This document shows positions 7,910-14,467 of a stretch of DNA of 21,374 bases, piece by piece. Position 1 is the first letter of the stretch. Every line of letters starts with the position of its first letter. The notes under the pieces were generated by a model, which was not told where the DNA came from, did no database searches, and saw nothing but the letters and a program-made list of their open reading frames with translations. Made by a program: the position numbers and the translations under genes. Source of the stretch: a virus; IMG/VR virus record IMGVR_UViG_3300030328_000546, positions 1-21,374 of that record; one strand, given 5' to 3'.

Positions 7910-10900
7910 TACGAACCCCCTGTTTCTGCTTCAATAATAATTGCGTTCAATTGCATCGGGAAAGGCCCATTAGAGAGTATTTTTAAGCTATGTGTATCCC
8001 AACCTATACCTGATAGTGATAATTTCCTCATACCAGAGAATAAAGGTACTTGTCGTCCCATTGCATTTACTGTTGTTCTAAATAATAATTCTTCTAATAG
8101 ATTATTGTATTCTAACTGTATTCCTAATGATTCTTCAACTAATACTGCAATTTTAATTAATCTTTTAGTATATGAAAACTGATTCTGTGGTGAAGATGGT
8201 TCTAAAGTAACTAATTCTGCATCATATGGTAGTCCTGTTACATGCTCATTTCCCTGAGTATGACTTAATATAACTTCTTCTGTACCACCAGTTGCAGTAA
8301 CAGTTAAGTCGTTATGTTGCATACCTTCATAATAAATCTGAACTACTTCACCTTTTAAATGGGCTAAAGTGTTAATTGTTTTATTTGTAGTAACAGGGCC
8401 AGTAACAGCACTATCAGAGAACACATATTCATTCCTAGTTAATGCACCTTCAGTTGGGAATCTACCTAAAGTTTCAGCATAATATTTATCTACTCCATCA
8501 ATAGTTCTTTTTACTTTAAACCATATCTGGTCATGGCTTGCAGTTGGTATCATCTCCATATCAACTACTTGTGCATGTCCTTCTGTTTCATCAGAGATAC
8601 GAGGATTCCTGCCTGATATTGCTTCTGTTGTATTTGCTAATCCTGATGAATCAAAATCAGTAGTAATCTCTGTATCTGTACTTGCATTTACTGTAACATT
8701 AATAACTCTTTGCGTAGAATTCCAATCACTAATAGAATAACCTGACAATATAACATTTTTATCTACAGTATAAAGGCTGGCATTATCTCCATCTACAGTA
8801 TAAATAGTAGGCTTATTCCATTTGTGTGTCCCTGAGCCATCATCAGTATAAGCTATTGCTCCACCAGTAGCAGTAGTTGCAAGTTTAAAGTTATCATCAG
8901 TTTTGTCTCTTACATAATAATTTGTACTTAAACTTAAACCAGCAGGAAGAGTGCCAGTTGTAGTTACTTGTATAATAGTACCATTGGTTAAACCGTGAGA
9001 GTTATCTGTCAATAATAAGCCACTTGAACTGCTAGTTGTGAATGAAGCTGGTATAGTTGATTGTGAAGTAGTAATAATTTTTCGATATATTGATCCTCCT
9101 AATAGATGCTCTGACCATGCTTTAAATTCTTCGCCTCTATCATAACTCAATGTTAATAATCTGCCATCTGCCATCATTATCCAGATTAAGTTATTAGGTC
9201 TTTCTTGCCATACCATCTTTTTAATTTCAGAGGTTTTAATAATATCATAACCTTTCATTGATATTTTACTAGCTAACCATTGATTAGCTGAACCTCCTTC
9301 TAATTCCAGCGATTGTACGTCCTTGCCTCCAATTTGAGCATATAATAAAGCATTTGATACAACAATTGGTGCTGTATTAGTTGCAGAAAACGATGTTTCT
9401 CTATTAATAGTAAATCTAAATGGTGTAACTGATAGGTTTGTTTCTGATCCATAAAGCATATATACACCAGCAGAAGTACCCATTGTCAACTTTTTAGATT
9501 CTGCTAACCATTTTATTTCATCTAATGTATCTGAATCTAATGTAAACGTGAGTGCGCTGGAATCTACTATTATTTCTGTTGCTACACCATCAGTAAATGA
9601 TTGCTGAGTACCTTGATCTGCAAGAACAGTTGGCGCAAAAGAATAAAATTGTGCTGTTTCTGATAACCATATTGTTGATGGTTGAATTGTATTTGCGGCA
9701 AGTACCATACGTTGCTGATAGATTTGTGCAACATGAGGCCAACCTTGACCATCACTAAATGCACCTAATCTAAACTCAGAAGTACCATAAGTCCCTCTTG
9801 TATTAGACAATTCTGTTTTAGTTGTAATGGTTATAACACCATTTGTTCCAGAATTATCTACTGCTGTAATAACTCCCCATGACCATTTAATTCCACCAAT
9901 TAGACTGCCAGCTTTCATTAATGGATTAATCCTTATTAACCTACCTACATCATCTGGATCTTTAAAATAAGTTTTTGTTGCGGCTTGTGAGCCAGAACCA
10001 TTATTTAAAAATAACTTTAATTGTATCCCTGTAGTCCCACCAGCATAAGCATATTTATATACTTTGACTTCAGCATTAGCAGAAGTTGTGATTGGTTCAT
10101 CTTCAAATAAATCAAATTTTCTTACATCTCCACCATCATCGTCAGAAAATTGAAAGGCAGTACCAGAAGAATTAACTACATATCTATCATCAAGATTAAA
10201 TACATCTGTGCCACTTCCAGTTGCGCTACCATTCATTTTTGTTTGAGTTGAACTCCCTGAAGTTACACGTTGTCTTACATTACCCCACCCTGTACCAGTT
10301 GATCTTAAAGCTACTTTCTGTCCAGTTTGTAATCCATGATTAGATAAAACTAAAGAATCATCTACTGTATTAAATTCTACTGTACCTATTGCCTCTGATA
10401 TTACTCCGGGTTCTGATACTAATTTTAAACTAAATCTCTTAGCCGCATCATCTTCTGACCAATGATTAATTGCCCCATAAGGCCCATCAGTCATTACATA
10501 CTCATCAATTGTCCATTGGCTATCATCTGCGGCTCTTGTACCGGAAGTAACTAATTTTCTGAATATACGATATGGTTTTCTTGTAGGACAACAAACAAAT
10601 ATTATATCTCCACTTTGAGTAAACTTTAAGGTTTCTAATTCTGCTTCAGTCCAATGCTGTGTACTTGCAGATTCATATATATCTGTTGTACTTGTACTAG
10701 AGCCACCACCGCTTCCAGTTCTTTCATATAATAATTGGTTTTGTGACCAGACTCTTAAATAGCCTGTTGAAGAAGATATACCTAATTCTAGGATATAAGT
10801 ATTATCTTTATCTTTGAAGAATGGGACAAATACTGCGGTAGGATCTTTAACCTCCCCAATAAAATTAGTACCGGGACGTTTCACAACCGGGCCTGAGAGA

Positions 10901-11022
10901 ACAGGAATCATATTCTTGGACTCTTTGTATCCAAAAGAATAAAATTCTTCACTAGAACGACCCTGAAGACTTTTTGCTAATACACCTTCTGTAAATTTAG
11001 GTTGAAGAAATTCATACTTCAT
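7909..11022 (-). CDS. Tail tubular protein B (gp12-like nozzle), enlarged (1037 aa)
   Basis: The N-terminus has the family's hallmark layout: LQPKFTEGV, then a tyrosine/glycine segment and KNMIPVLSGPVVKRPGT (residues 36-52), equivalent to the NxxPxxxGxxxRRPGT pattern of podovirus tail nozzle proteins. A second family-like block is QGWPHVAQIYQQRMVLAA (426-443). The protein forms the hexameric nozzle at the tail tip below the gp11-like adaptor. It is about 240 residues longer than T7 gp12 (794 aa). Part of the extra length appears to be two inserted beta modules with an HGL-x-x-G motif, near residues 211-305 and 657-737. Gly/Ser-rich linkers occur (SGGGSSTSTT, 104-113). The ATG overlaps the stop of the gp11-like gene as ATGA with GGAAG five bases before it, and its own stop overlaps the gp14-like start. 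Confidence 0.92.
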   Translation of the reverse strand: MKYEFLQPKFTEGVLAKSLQGRSSEEFYSFGYKESKNMIPVLSGPVVKRPGTNFIGEVKDPTAVFVPFFKDKDNTYILELGISSSTGYLRVWSQNQLLYERTGSGGGSSTSTTDIYESASTQHWTEAELETLKFTQSGDIIFVCCPTRKPYRIFRKLVTSGTRAADDSQWTIDEYVMTDGPYGAINHWSEDDAAKRFSLKLVSEPGVISEAIGTVEFNTVDDSLVLSNHGLQTGQKVALRSTGTGWGNVRQRVTSGSSTQTKMNGSATGSGTDVFNLDDRYVVNSSGTAFQFSDDDGGDVRKFDLFEDEPITTSANAEVKVYKYAYAGGTTGIQLKLFLNNGSGSQAATKTYFKDPDDVGRLIRINPLMKAGSLIGGIKWSWGVITAVDNSGTNGVITITTKTELSNTRGTYGTSEFRLGAFSDGQGWPHVAQIYQQRMVLAANTIQPSTIWLSETAQFYSFAPTVLADQGTQQSFTDGVATEIIVDSSALTFTLDSDTLDEIKWLAESKKLTMGTSAGVYMLYGSETNLSVTPFRFTINRETSFSATNTAPIVVSNALLYAQIGGKDVQSLELEGGSANQWLASKISMKGYDIIKTSEIKKMVWQERPNNLIWIMMADGRLLTLSYDRGEEFKAWSEHLLGGSIYRKIITTSQSTIPASFTTSSSSGLLLTDNSHGLTNGTIIQVTTTGTLPAGLSLSTNYYVRDKTDDNFKLATTATGGAIAYTDDGSGTHKWNKPTIYTVDGDNASLYTVDKNVILSGYSISDWNSTQRVINVTVNASTDTEITTDFDSSGLANTTEAISGRNPRISDETEGHAQVVDMEMIPTASHDQIWFKVKRTIDGVDKYYAETLGRFPTEGALTRNEYVFSDSAVTGPVTTNKTINTLAHLKGEVVQIYYEGMQHNDLTVTATGGTEEVILSHTQGNEHVTGLPYDAELVTLEPSSPQNQFSYTKRLIKIAVLVEESLGIQLEYNNLLEELLFRTTVNAMGRQVPLFSGMRKLSLSGIGWDTHSLKILSNGPFPMQLNAIIIEAETGGS
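8812..9054 (-). other. Inserted HGL-type beta module in the tail nozzle protein
   Basis: Residues about 657-737 of the tail tubular B protein carry LTDNSHGLTNGTIIQVTTTG, then LPAGLSLSTNYYVRD, NFKLATT and DGSGTHKW. This is a recognisable small beta module, found scattered in phage tail and fibre proteins, in which HGL-x-x-G opens the domain and a YYV...NFKLA pair of strands follows. It is absent from the short T7 gp12. A more degenerate copy lies near residues 211-305. The module probably faces outward and may touch the host surface or a fibre; that role is inference. Confidence 0.6.
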
Positions 11023-11648
11023 TTAGTCTTCCATGCTTGCATATCAACCTCATAACCAATTGTAGGAGTATTAAAGGTTCTATGAGTAACAGAATATCTT
11101 CCTTTTTTAGCATCTAGCCATGAGGATCTTTCTCTATGATCAGGTGTTCTGTCTTTAGAATTAGCACCTCTGGCTTCTTGTAATGCTACAACAAATTTTT
11201 GCATCATTTCATTCTTTAATCCTTCTTTACTTGTAAGCGTTTCTGCAACTTCTACTGCAAGTTTCATTGCAATTGCTTCTGCAAGTAGTGAATCTAGATT
11301 ATTAATATCTGTTGGAGTTGCTACATATAGAAGATATAAAGATGTTTCATTTGATAAAATGTATTTCTTTTCTACCTGAAATTTAGATACAGGCTCAACT
11401 TCTACTACTTTTATACAATCAGCAGGAAGTTGATAAGAATAGTTCCATCCAAAAATTGGTGTTTCTCCTGACACTAATTGTTGACGTTCTAAGGCAGAGT
11501 TCCAGACATGCATCCGTAGAATAGTCTCTATTACACCATCTATTCTTGCACTACATGCTCTAGCTCTTGCGCTATCTTCTGTTAATGATTGTATTCTAGC
11601 TTCACCTAGATTGCTCAAGGCAAGGTTAGCTATACCAGTTTTGTCCAT
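11019..11648 (-). CDS. Tail tubular protein A (gp11-like head-tail adaptor), 209 aa
   Basis: The start MDKTGIANLALSNLGEARIQ matches the typical opening of gp11-type tail tubular A proteins, with an N-terminal helical pair ending in the segment TILRMHVWNSALERQQL. There follows a short beta region (PIFGWNYSYQLPADCIKVVEV) and a helical C-terminus containing LLAEAIAMKLAVEVAETLT. The length (209 aa) is close to T7 gp11 (196 aa). The protein forms the dodecameric ring joining the portal to the nozzle. The gene starts 55 bases after the decoration-protein gene, just past a GC-rich hairpin. No Shine-Dalgarno sequence is apparent (TAACAGTTTAAAT before the ATG), but the N-terminus fits the family so well that I keep this start. 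It ends in an ATGA overlap with the tail tubular B gene. Confidence 0.93.
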   Translation of the reverse strand: MDKTGIANLALSNLGEARIQSLTEDSARARACSARIDGVIETILRMHVWNSALERQQLVSGETPIFGWNYSYQLPADCIKVVEVEPVSKFQVEKKYILSNETSLYLLYVATPTDINNLDSLLAEAIAMKLAVEVAETLTSKEGLKNEMMQKFVVALQEARGANSKDRTPDHRERSSWLDAKKGRYSVTHRTFNTPTIGYEVDMQAWKTK

Positions 11649-11665
11649 ATTTAAACTGTTAGAAA

Positions 11666-11688
11666 TGGGGGCTAGTTCCCCAACCCCC
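11666..11688 (-). terminator. GC-rich hairpin, possible partial terminator between head and tail genes
   Basis: In the 55-base gap between the decoration-protein and tail tubular A genes, the transcript can form a stem TGGGG/CCCCA (11678-11682 with 11666-11670) with a seven-base loop, followed by TTTCT. A second run GGGGG (11684-11688) offers an alternative pairing with CCCCC (11667-11671). This is the most GC-rich spot of an AT-rich region. T7 has its terminator T-phi in the same place, after the capsid gene and before gene 11. The stem is short and the U-tract poor, so leaky termination or RNA processing is more likely than full stop. Confidence 0.5.
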
Positions 11689-11703
11689 GATTATTAATTG
11701 ATG

Positions 11704-12192
11704 TTAGTCAATTGAATAGTGACACATCAAACTTATTACTACATCTGCATTTGGGTCAGCCCCAAGAAGTGTCGCAACTATATCTGCTTCATCAGGTATA
11801 GATGTAGGGGCAATTGCAATACCCTTATTCCCTGATGCAGTTGAAGCTCCACCAACCTTCCAAAAAGAGAGGGCGGTTTCACCAGATATACCATCGTGCC
11901 AACCATCAAGGTCTGTATTTGCTGACGTTGCCGTTGCAGATACAGCTTGCCAGCCGACATCAATTGTTGAACTACTTCCTAGTGTAGCAGAAGTTTGAAT
12001 TGCAACTTCCCATACCTTGCTATCTGGTGGTAATCTACCAAAATATACAACATCATTTTGGGCTGTTGCCGCTACTACTGTGTAAGTGTCATACAAAACA
12101 CGCATTCTCCCGCCCTGCGTAGCTACATTAGTTAGCTTTGCTGGAACGGTTGAGAATCGTTTTGCATAATCTACTGCATATACATTAGCCAT
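11704..12192 (-). CDS. Probable capsid decoration/head structural protein (162 aa)
   Basis: A small beta-rich protein, rich in Ala, Thr, Ser and Val and lacking long helices. It follows the major capsid gene by 21 bases with a good ribosome binding site (AAAGGA, CAAT, then ATG). The middle part, DVVYFGRLPPDSKVWEVAI (47-65) then STIDVGWQAV (75-84), has the pattern seen in small structural proteins encoded next to the capsid gene of many tailed phages: a beta-sandwich with a G-x-L-P-x-x-x-x-V turn. Such proteins usually sit on the outside of the capsid as cement or decoration. T7 lacks a separate gene here. Its place between capsid and tail genes and the strong translation signal suggest high copy number. 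The exact role is inferred from context; a tail or head-completion role cannot be excluded. Confidence 0.7.
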   Translation of the reverse strand: MANVYAVDYAKRFSTVPAKLTNVATQGGRMRVLYDTYTVVAATAQNDVVYFGRLPPDSKVWEVAIQTSATLGSSSTIDVGWQAVSATATSANTDLDGWHDGISGETALSFWKVGGASTASGNKGIAIAPTSIPDEADIVATLLGADPNADVVISLMCHYSID

Positions 12193-12213
12193 ATTGTCCT
12201 TTCATGTTATGGG

Positions 12214-13194
12214 TTAAGCTGTTTTGAAACAGTCGATTTGAATGACCATTTCTTCCCAAACACGAGTTGCTCCAATATCCATTTCAAAATATGCATATGG
12301 TACAAACGATTTGTCGGAACGTCTTTCAATCTCAGTTATTGGTTCTTCCCAAGAGCAGAAAGTCAGTCCTTGCGGATGGAATGCAAGTACTTTCTCAACT
12401 AATGAATCACCAGTACCAGTAGTAGGCATATTTTCATACCTAATGAACTGGAAGCCAGCAAAATAATTAGTTTGCCCTTCTACCAATGCACGAATGTTAT
12501 TATAATCCGAGCTTTGGATTTGTTGGGAATGTAGCAATGACTCAATCTGAGAAGCTGAACAGACTATAAAATAAAGTGGATTACCACCTTCATCATATTG
12601 ATCTGCTTCTTGCTCAGATAGAATTCTGCGAGCCTTTAACAGTTTGTCGATTGATAATGACCTAGCATTAGATGCTGAGTTATCAATACCACTCATATCA
12701 ACTGTTGCTGTGCCAACAGAGTAGTCTTTACCAATGAACTGTTTAGGGAAGTTTGTATCATTCCAAACGATCTCAGTTGCTCCGTCCATTGCTCCACCGT
12801 CTGATTCATAAGCTGAACCAAAAGCGGCATCAACGATAGTTGCATCCATTTTCCGAGACATAGCCATTGAAGTAGCTTCTGCATAAGGCTGGAACACATC
12901 ATAGTTCATTCTACGAGTGTCAAAACCTTCTACAAAGAATCCAGCATTTTTAGGTTGTGCTGATACTCTCCTACGTTTATGGGCTATGGCTTGTACTGGT
13001 GAATCTGCAAATCGAGCAACTTTGTCAAGTGCTTCGTTAGTTCCGATCTTATCAATGAACTCTGCGACACCCTGACAATTTGGTTTGTTCGTAACGAAAT
13101 TACGAATCCTTGTTGTCTTTTGCTGAAGCGCATGTAATACATCAGCAGAATAGCGATGTATATACGACGTTTCAATGTCATAAAAATTAGCCAT
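12214..13194 (-). CDS. Major capsid protein, HK97-fold type (326 aa)
   Basis: The length is near that of T7 gp10A (345 aa), and the gene sits immediately after the scaffold gene. The sequence begins MANFYDIETSYIHRYSADVL, with an N-terminal helix followed by mixed alpha/beta. It contains the basic AHKRRRVSAQP (71-81), the segment KLLKARRILSEQEAD (184-198) that corresponds to the spine-type helix followed by a strand (YFIVCSASQIESLL, 208-221), and a C-terminal block of strands with GATRVWEEMVIQIDCFK. It forms the icosahedral shell around the scaffold. The ATG is preceded by AAAGG at six bases' spacing, one of the best signals in the window, and by a 163-base leader with several hairpins, both consistent with strong dedicated expression. 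The family is assigned from pattern and position. Confidence 0.9.
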   Translation of the reverse strand: MANFYDIETSYIHRYSADVLHALQQKTTRIRNFVTNKPNCQGVAEFIDKIGTNEALDKVARFADSPVQAIAHKRRRVSAQPKNAGFFVEGFDTRRMNYDVFQPYAEATSMAMSRKMDATIVDAAFGSAYESDGGAMDGATEIVWNDTNFPKQFIGKDYSVGTATVDMSGIDNSASNARSLSIDKLLKARRILSEQEADQYDEGGNPLYFIVCSASQIESLLHSQQIQSSDYNNIRALVEGQTNYFAGFQFIRYENMPTTGTGDSLVEKVLAFHPQGLTFCSWEEPITEIERRSDKSFVPYAYFEMDIGATRVWEEMVIQIDCFKTA

Positions 13195-13217
13195 AATTTA
13201 CCTTTTATAGAAATCTC

Positions 13218-13234
13218 ATGCACACTATGTGCAT
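13218..13234 (-). other. Perfect 7-bp hairpin just upstream of the capsid ribosome binding site
   Basis: ATGCACA and TGTGCAT pair perfectly around a three-base loop, TAG on the coding strand. The hairpin ends 12 bases before the AAAGG ribosome binding site. It may protect the mRNA end or serve as a protein-binding site. There is no U-run directly behind it, so a terminator is unlikely. Confidence 0.7.
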
Positions 13235-13277
13235 AAATTAAAGTCACTCTAACCTAGAGATTATCCATAAAGGGTCT

Positions 13278-13324
13278 CAAGAGGATGTCGATAGGGCATA
13301 TGCTTGTCTACCTATTCCCTCTTG
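13278..13324 (-). other. Extended imperfect stem-loop in the capsid leader
   Basis: CAAGAGG (13278-13284) is the exact reverse complement of CCTCTTG (13318-13324). After an asymmetric internal loop, ATAGG (13291-13295) pairs with CCTAT (13311-13315). The apical part contains the palindrome GCATATGC (13296-13303). Such a stem with an asymmetric internal loop could be an endonuclease (for example RNase III) target; that is inference. Confidence 0.55.
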
Positions 13325-13335
13325 TGTCGGCCTTA

Positions 13336-13350
13336 CCTCCACTATGGAGG
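13336..13350 (-). other. 6-bp hairpin after the scaffold stop codon
   Basis: CCTCCA and TGGAGG pair around a TAG loop, starting seven bases after the TAG stop of the scaffold gene. No U-tract follows on the minus strand (TAAGGCC comes next), so it is not a classic intrinsic terminator. Its apex shares CATAGTG with the hairpin at 13218-13234. Confidence 0.6.
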
Positions 13351-13357
13351 GGTGAAA

Positions 13358-14179
13358 CTACCTTACTCGTTGTTGAGATGGATATGCCGCTTTAAACAAC
13401 CTATCCATTTTCTTCATCGCAGTTGCATGATTAGGATCTGTGTTGTCACGATATGACTTTGAAAAATCCTTATCACTATAAAGAGCCTGAATCTCTTCCT
13501 GCGCAGATTGCGGTGACATTTGATTACGACCTAATCCTGTCCCTACCGCAAGTGATTCTTCACCTAACATTTGTCCAATCTTAGAAAAAGCCTTGATCAC
13601 TTCAGGATGATTCCCAAGACCTGTATCATCTAAAACTTCAGACAATTCTGGTGAAGCAAATTGTGCATAAGCTCTTTTAGCATAATCCATATTACCATCA
13701 AAATTTTTGCCCCATTCACGTTGCAATTGAATAGTAGAATGAACTTCTAAATCTTTTATGCTTTTTTGAAAATTTTCTGCTTCTTCTTCTTGAATACTTT
13801 CATAAGCACCAAGAATACTTTCTGCTTGATTTTGGCTTAATCCGACTTCATGTGCAAATTCTTTATAATTATCAAGAATTCCTTCGTCATCTTCACCAAG
13901 ATCATAACCACTAGGTTGTTCTGGTCTTCCAAGTTGGTTATATAGACCATCCATACTTTCTCCTTCTTGTGGAAGGGAAATAAGATTGTCTGGATTGCCA
14001 CCAATCATCTTGACTGCACTAACGTAGGACTTAGCGAGTTTATCTACTGAGTCAAATGTTTGGAGACTAGGTTCATCCCTTAAACCTTCTGGCATAGAGG
14101 ATGCGTTAAATTGTAAAGCCGAAGATTCGCCACTATCAGCTTGCCCTGATCCTTCAGGAGCTATTGCTTCTTCTGACAT
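13358..14179 (-). CDS. Capsid assembly scaffolding protein (gp9-like), 273 aa
   Basis: A strongly acidic, Gln/Glu/Ser-rich protein directly before the major capsid gene, with the make-up of T7-type scaffolds. It has a disordered acidic N-terminus (MSEEAIAPEGSGQADSGES), a short LAKSYVSAVKMIG helix (48-60) typical of podovirus scaffolds, and a long helical middle (AESILGAYESIQEEEAENF, about 138-156). The positively charged C-terminus (MKKMDRLFKAAYPSQQRVR) is the part that normally contacts the capsid protein. T7 gp9 is 307 aa. The protein assembles inside the procapsid and leaves before or during packaging. There is no obvious Shine-Dalgarno before the ATG (TAACTAAAAAAACT), in contrast to the capsid gene. 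It lies 18 bases after the Bbp19-like gene. Confidence 0.88.
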   Translation of the reverse strand: MSEEAIAPEGSGQADSGESSALQFNASSMPEGLRDEPSLQTFDSVDKLAKSYVSAVKMIGGNPDNLISLPQEGESMDGLYNQLGRPEQPSGYDLGEDDEGILDNYKEFAHEVGLSQNQAESILGAYESIQEEEAENFQKSIKDLEVHSTIQLQREWGKNFDGNMDYAKRAYAQFASPELSEVLDDTGLGNHPEVIKAFSKIGQMLGEESLAVGTGLGRNQMSPQSAQEEIQALYSDKDFSKSYRDNTDPNHATAMKKMDRLFKAAYPSQQRVR

Positions 14180-14197
14180 AGTTTTTTTAGTTAAAGG

Positions 14198-14467
14198 TTA
14201 TGCTCGTCTTTCAACACGAGCCTGTTCCTGCAAGTCAATTCTTTTTCTTATTGCCTCTAAATCTGCACCAACGAGATTAATAATCTCCATTACTACAGTT
14301 CTTTGGCCTTCTTGCCATGCAGATGTATAAGGGTCACTAGCATGAGAAGTTCTAAAAACAAAATGAGCATTGGCTAAAGCCGCAATTACATCTTGTCCTT
14401 CTTCTCCACTAAAGACCTCTTTAAACCGTGTACGTTTTTCTTTCTCTTGTAACCAGCGTGAAATCAT
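14198..14467 (-). CDS. Bbp19-like small phage protein (89 aa)
   Basis: The block FSGEEGQDVIAALANAHFVF (19-38), then DPYTSAWQEGQRTVVMEIIN (45-64), matches the pattern of the small Bbp19 family named after a Bordetella phage protein. That pattern is a helix ending in G-x-x-V/L-x-x-L, a conserved DP and T-x-x-x-x-E-G-x-R, then a helix. Members lie beside portal and scaffold genes of podoviruses; their function is not known to me with certainty, though a head or portal-associated role is likely. The ATG overlaps the portal stop as ATGA, so translation is probably coupled to the portal. A basic Arg-rich C-terminus (QEQARVERRA) ends the protein. Confidence 0.75.
   Translation of the reverse strand: MISRWLQEKEKRTRFKEVFSGEEGQDVIAALANAHFVFRTSHASDPYTSAWQEGQRTVVMEIINLVGADLEAIRKRIDLQEQARVERRA

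Larger units (their letters stand above)
13195..13357 (-). promoter_or_regulatory. Structured leader of the capsid gene
   Basis: This is the longest non-coding stretch in the window (163 bases), lying between scaffold and major capsid genes. It holds four inverted repeats: CCTCCA/TGGAGG (13336-13350), an outer CAAGAGG/CCTCTTG arm (13278-13324) enclosing ATAGG/CCTAT and the palindrome GCATATGC, CTCTA/TAGAG (13247-13259), and ATGCACA/TGTGCAT (13218-13234). The ribosome binding site AAAGG is at 13201-13205. The leader could hold a promoter, an RNA processing site or a stabilising 5' structure. I could not fix a convincing -35/-10 pair. In T7 the capsid gene also has its own promoter and leader, which makes a regulatory role likely. 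Confidence 0.65.

Noticed and set aside
12984-13247. Alternate minus-strand frame running from the capsid leader into the capsid gene
   Set aside because: It overlaps the capsid gene in another frame, has odd composition and would run through the hairpin leader.
13240-13275. Sigma70-type -10 box (GATAAT) with TTGAGA upstream on the minus strand in the capsid leader
   Set aside because: The spacing between the two hexamers is only nine bases, far from 17, and no better -35 was found. Not listed as a promoter.
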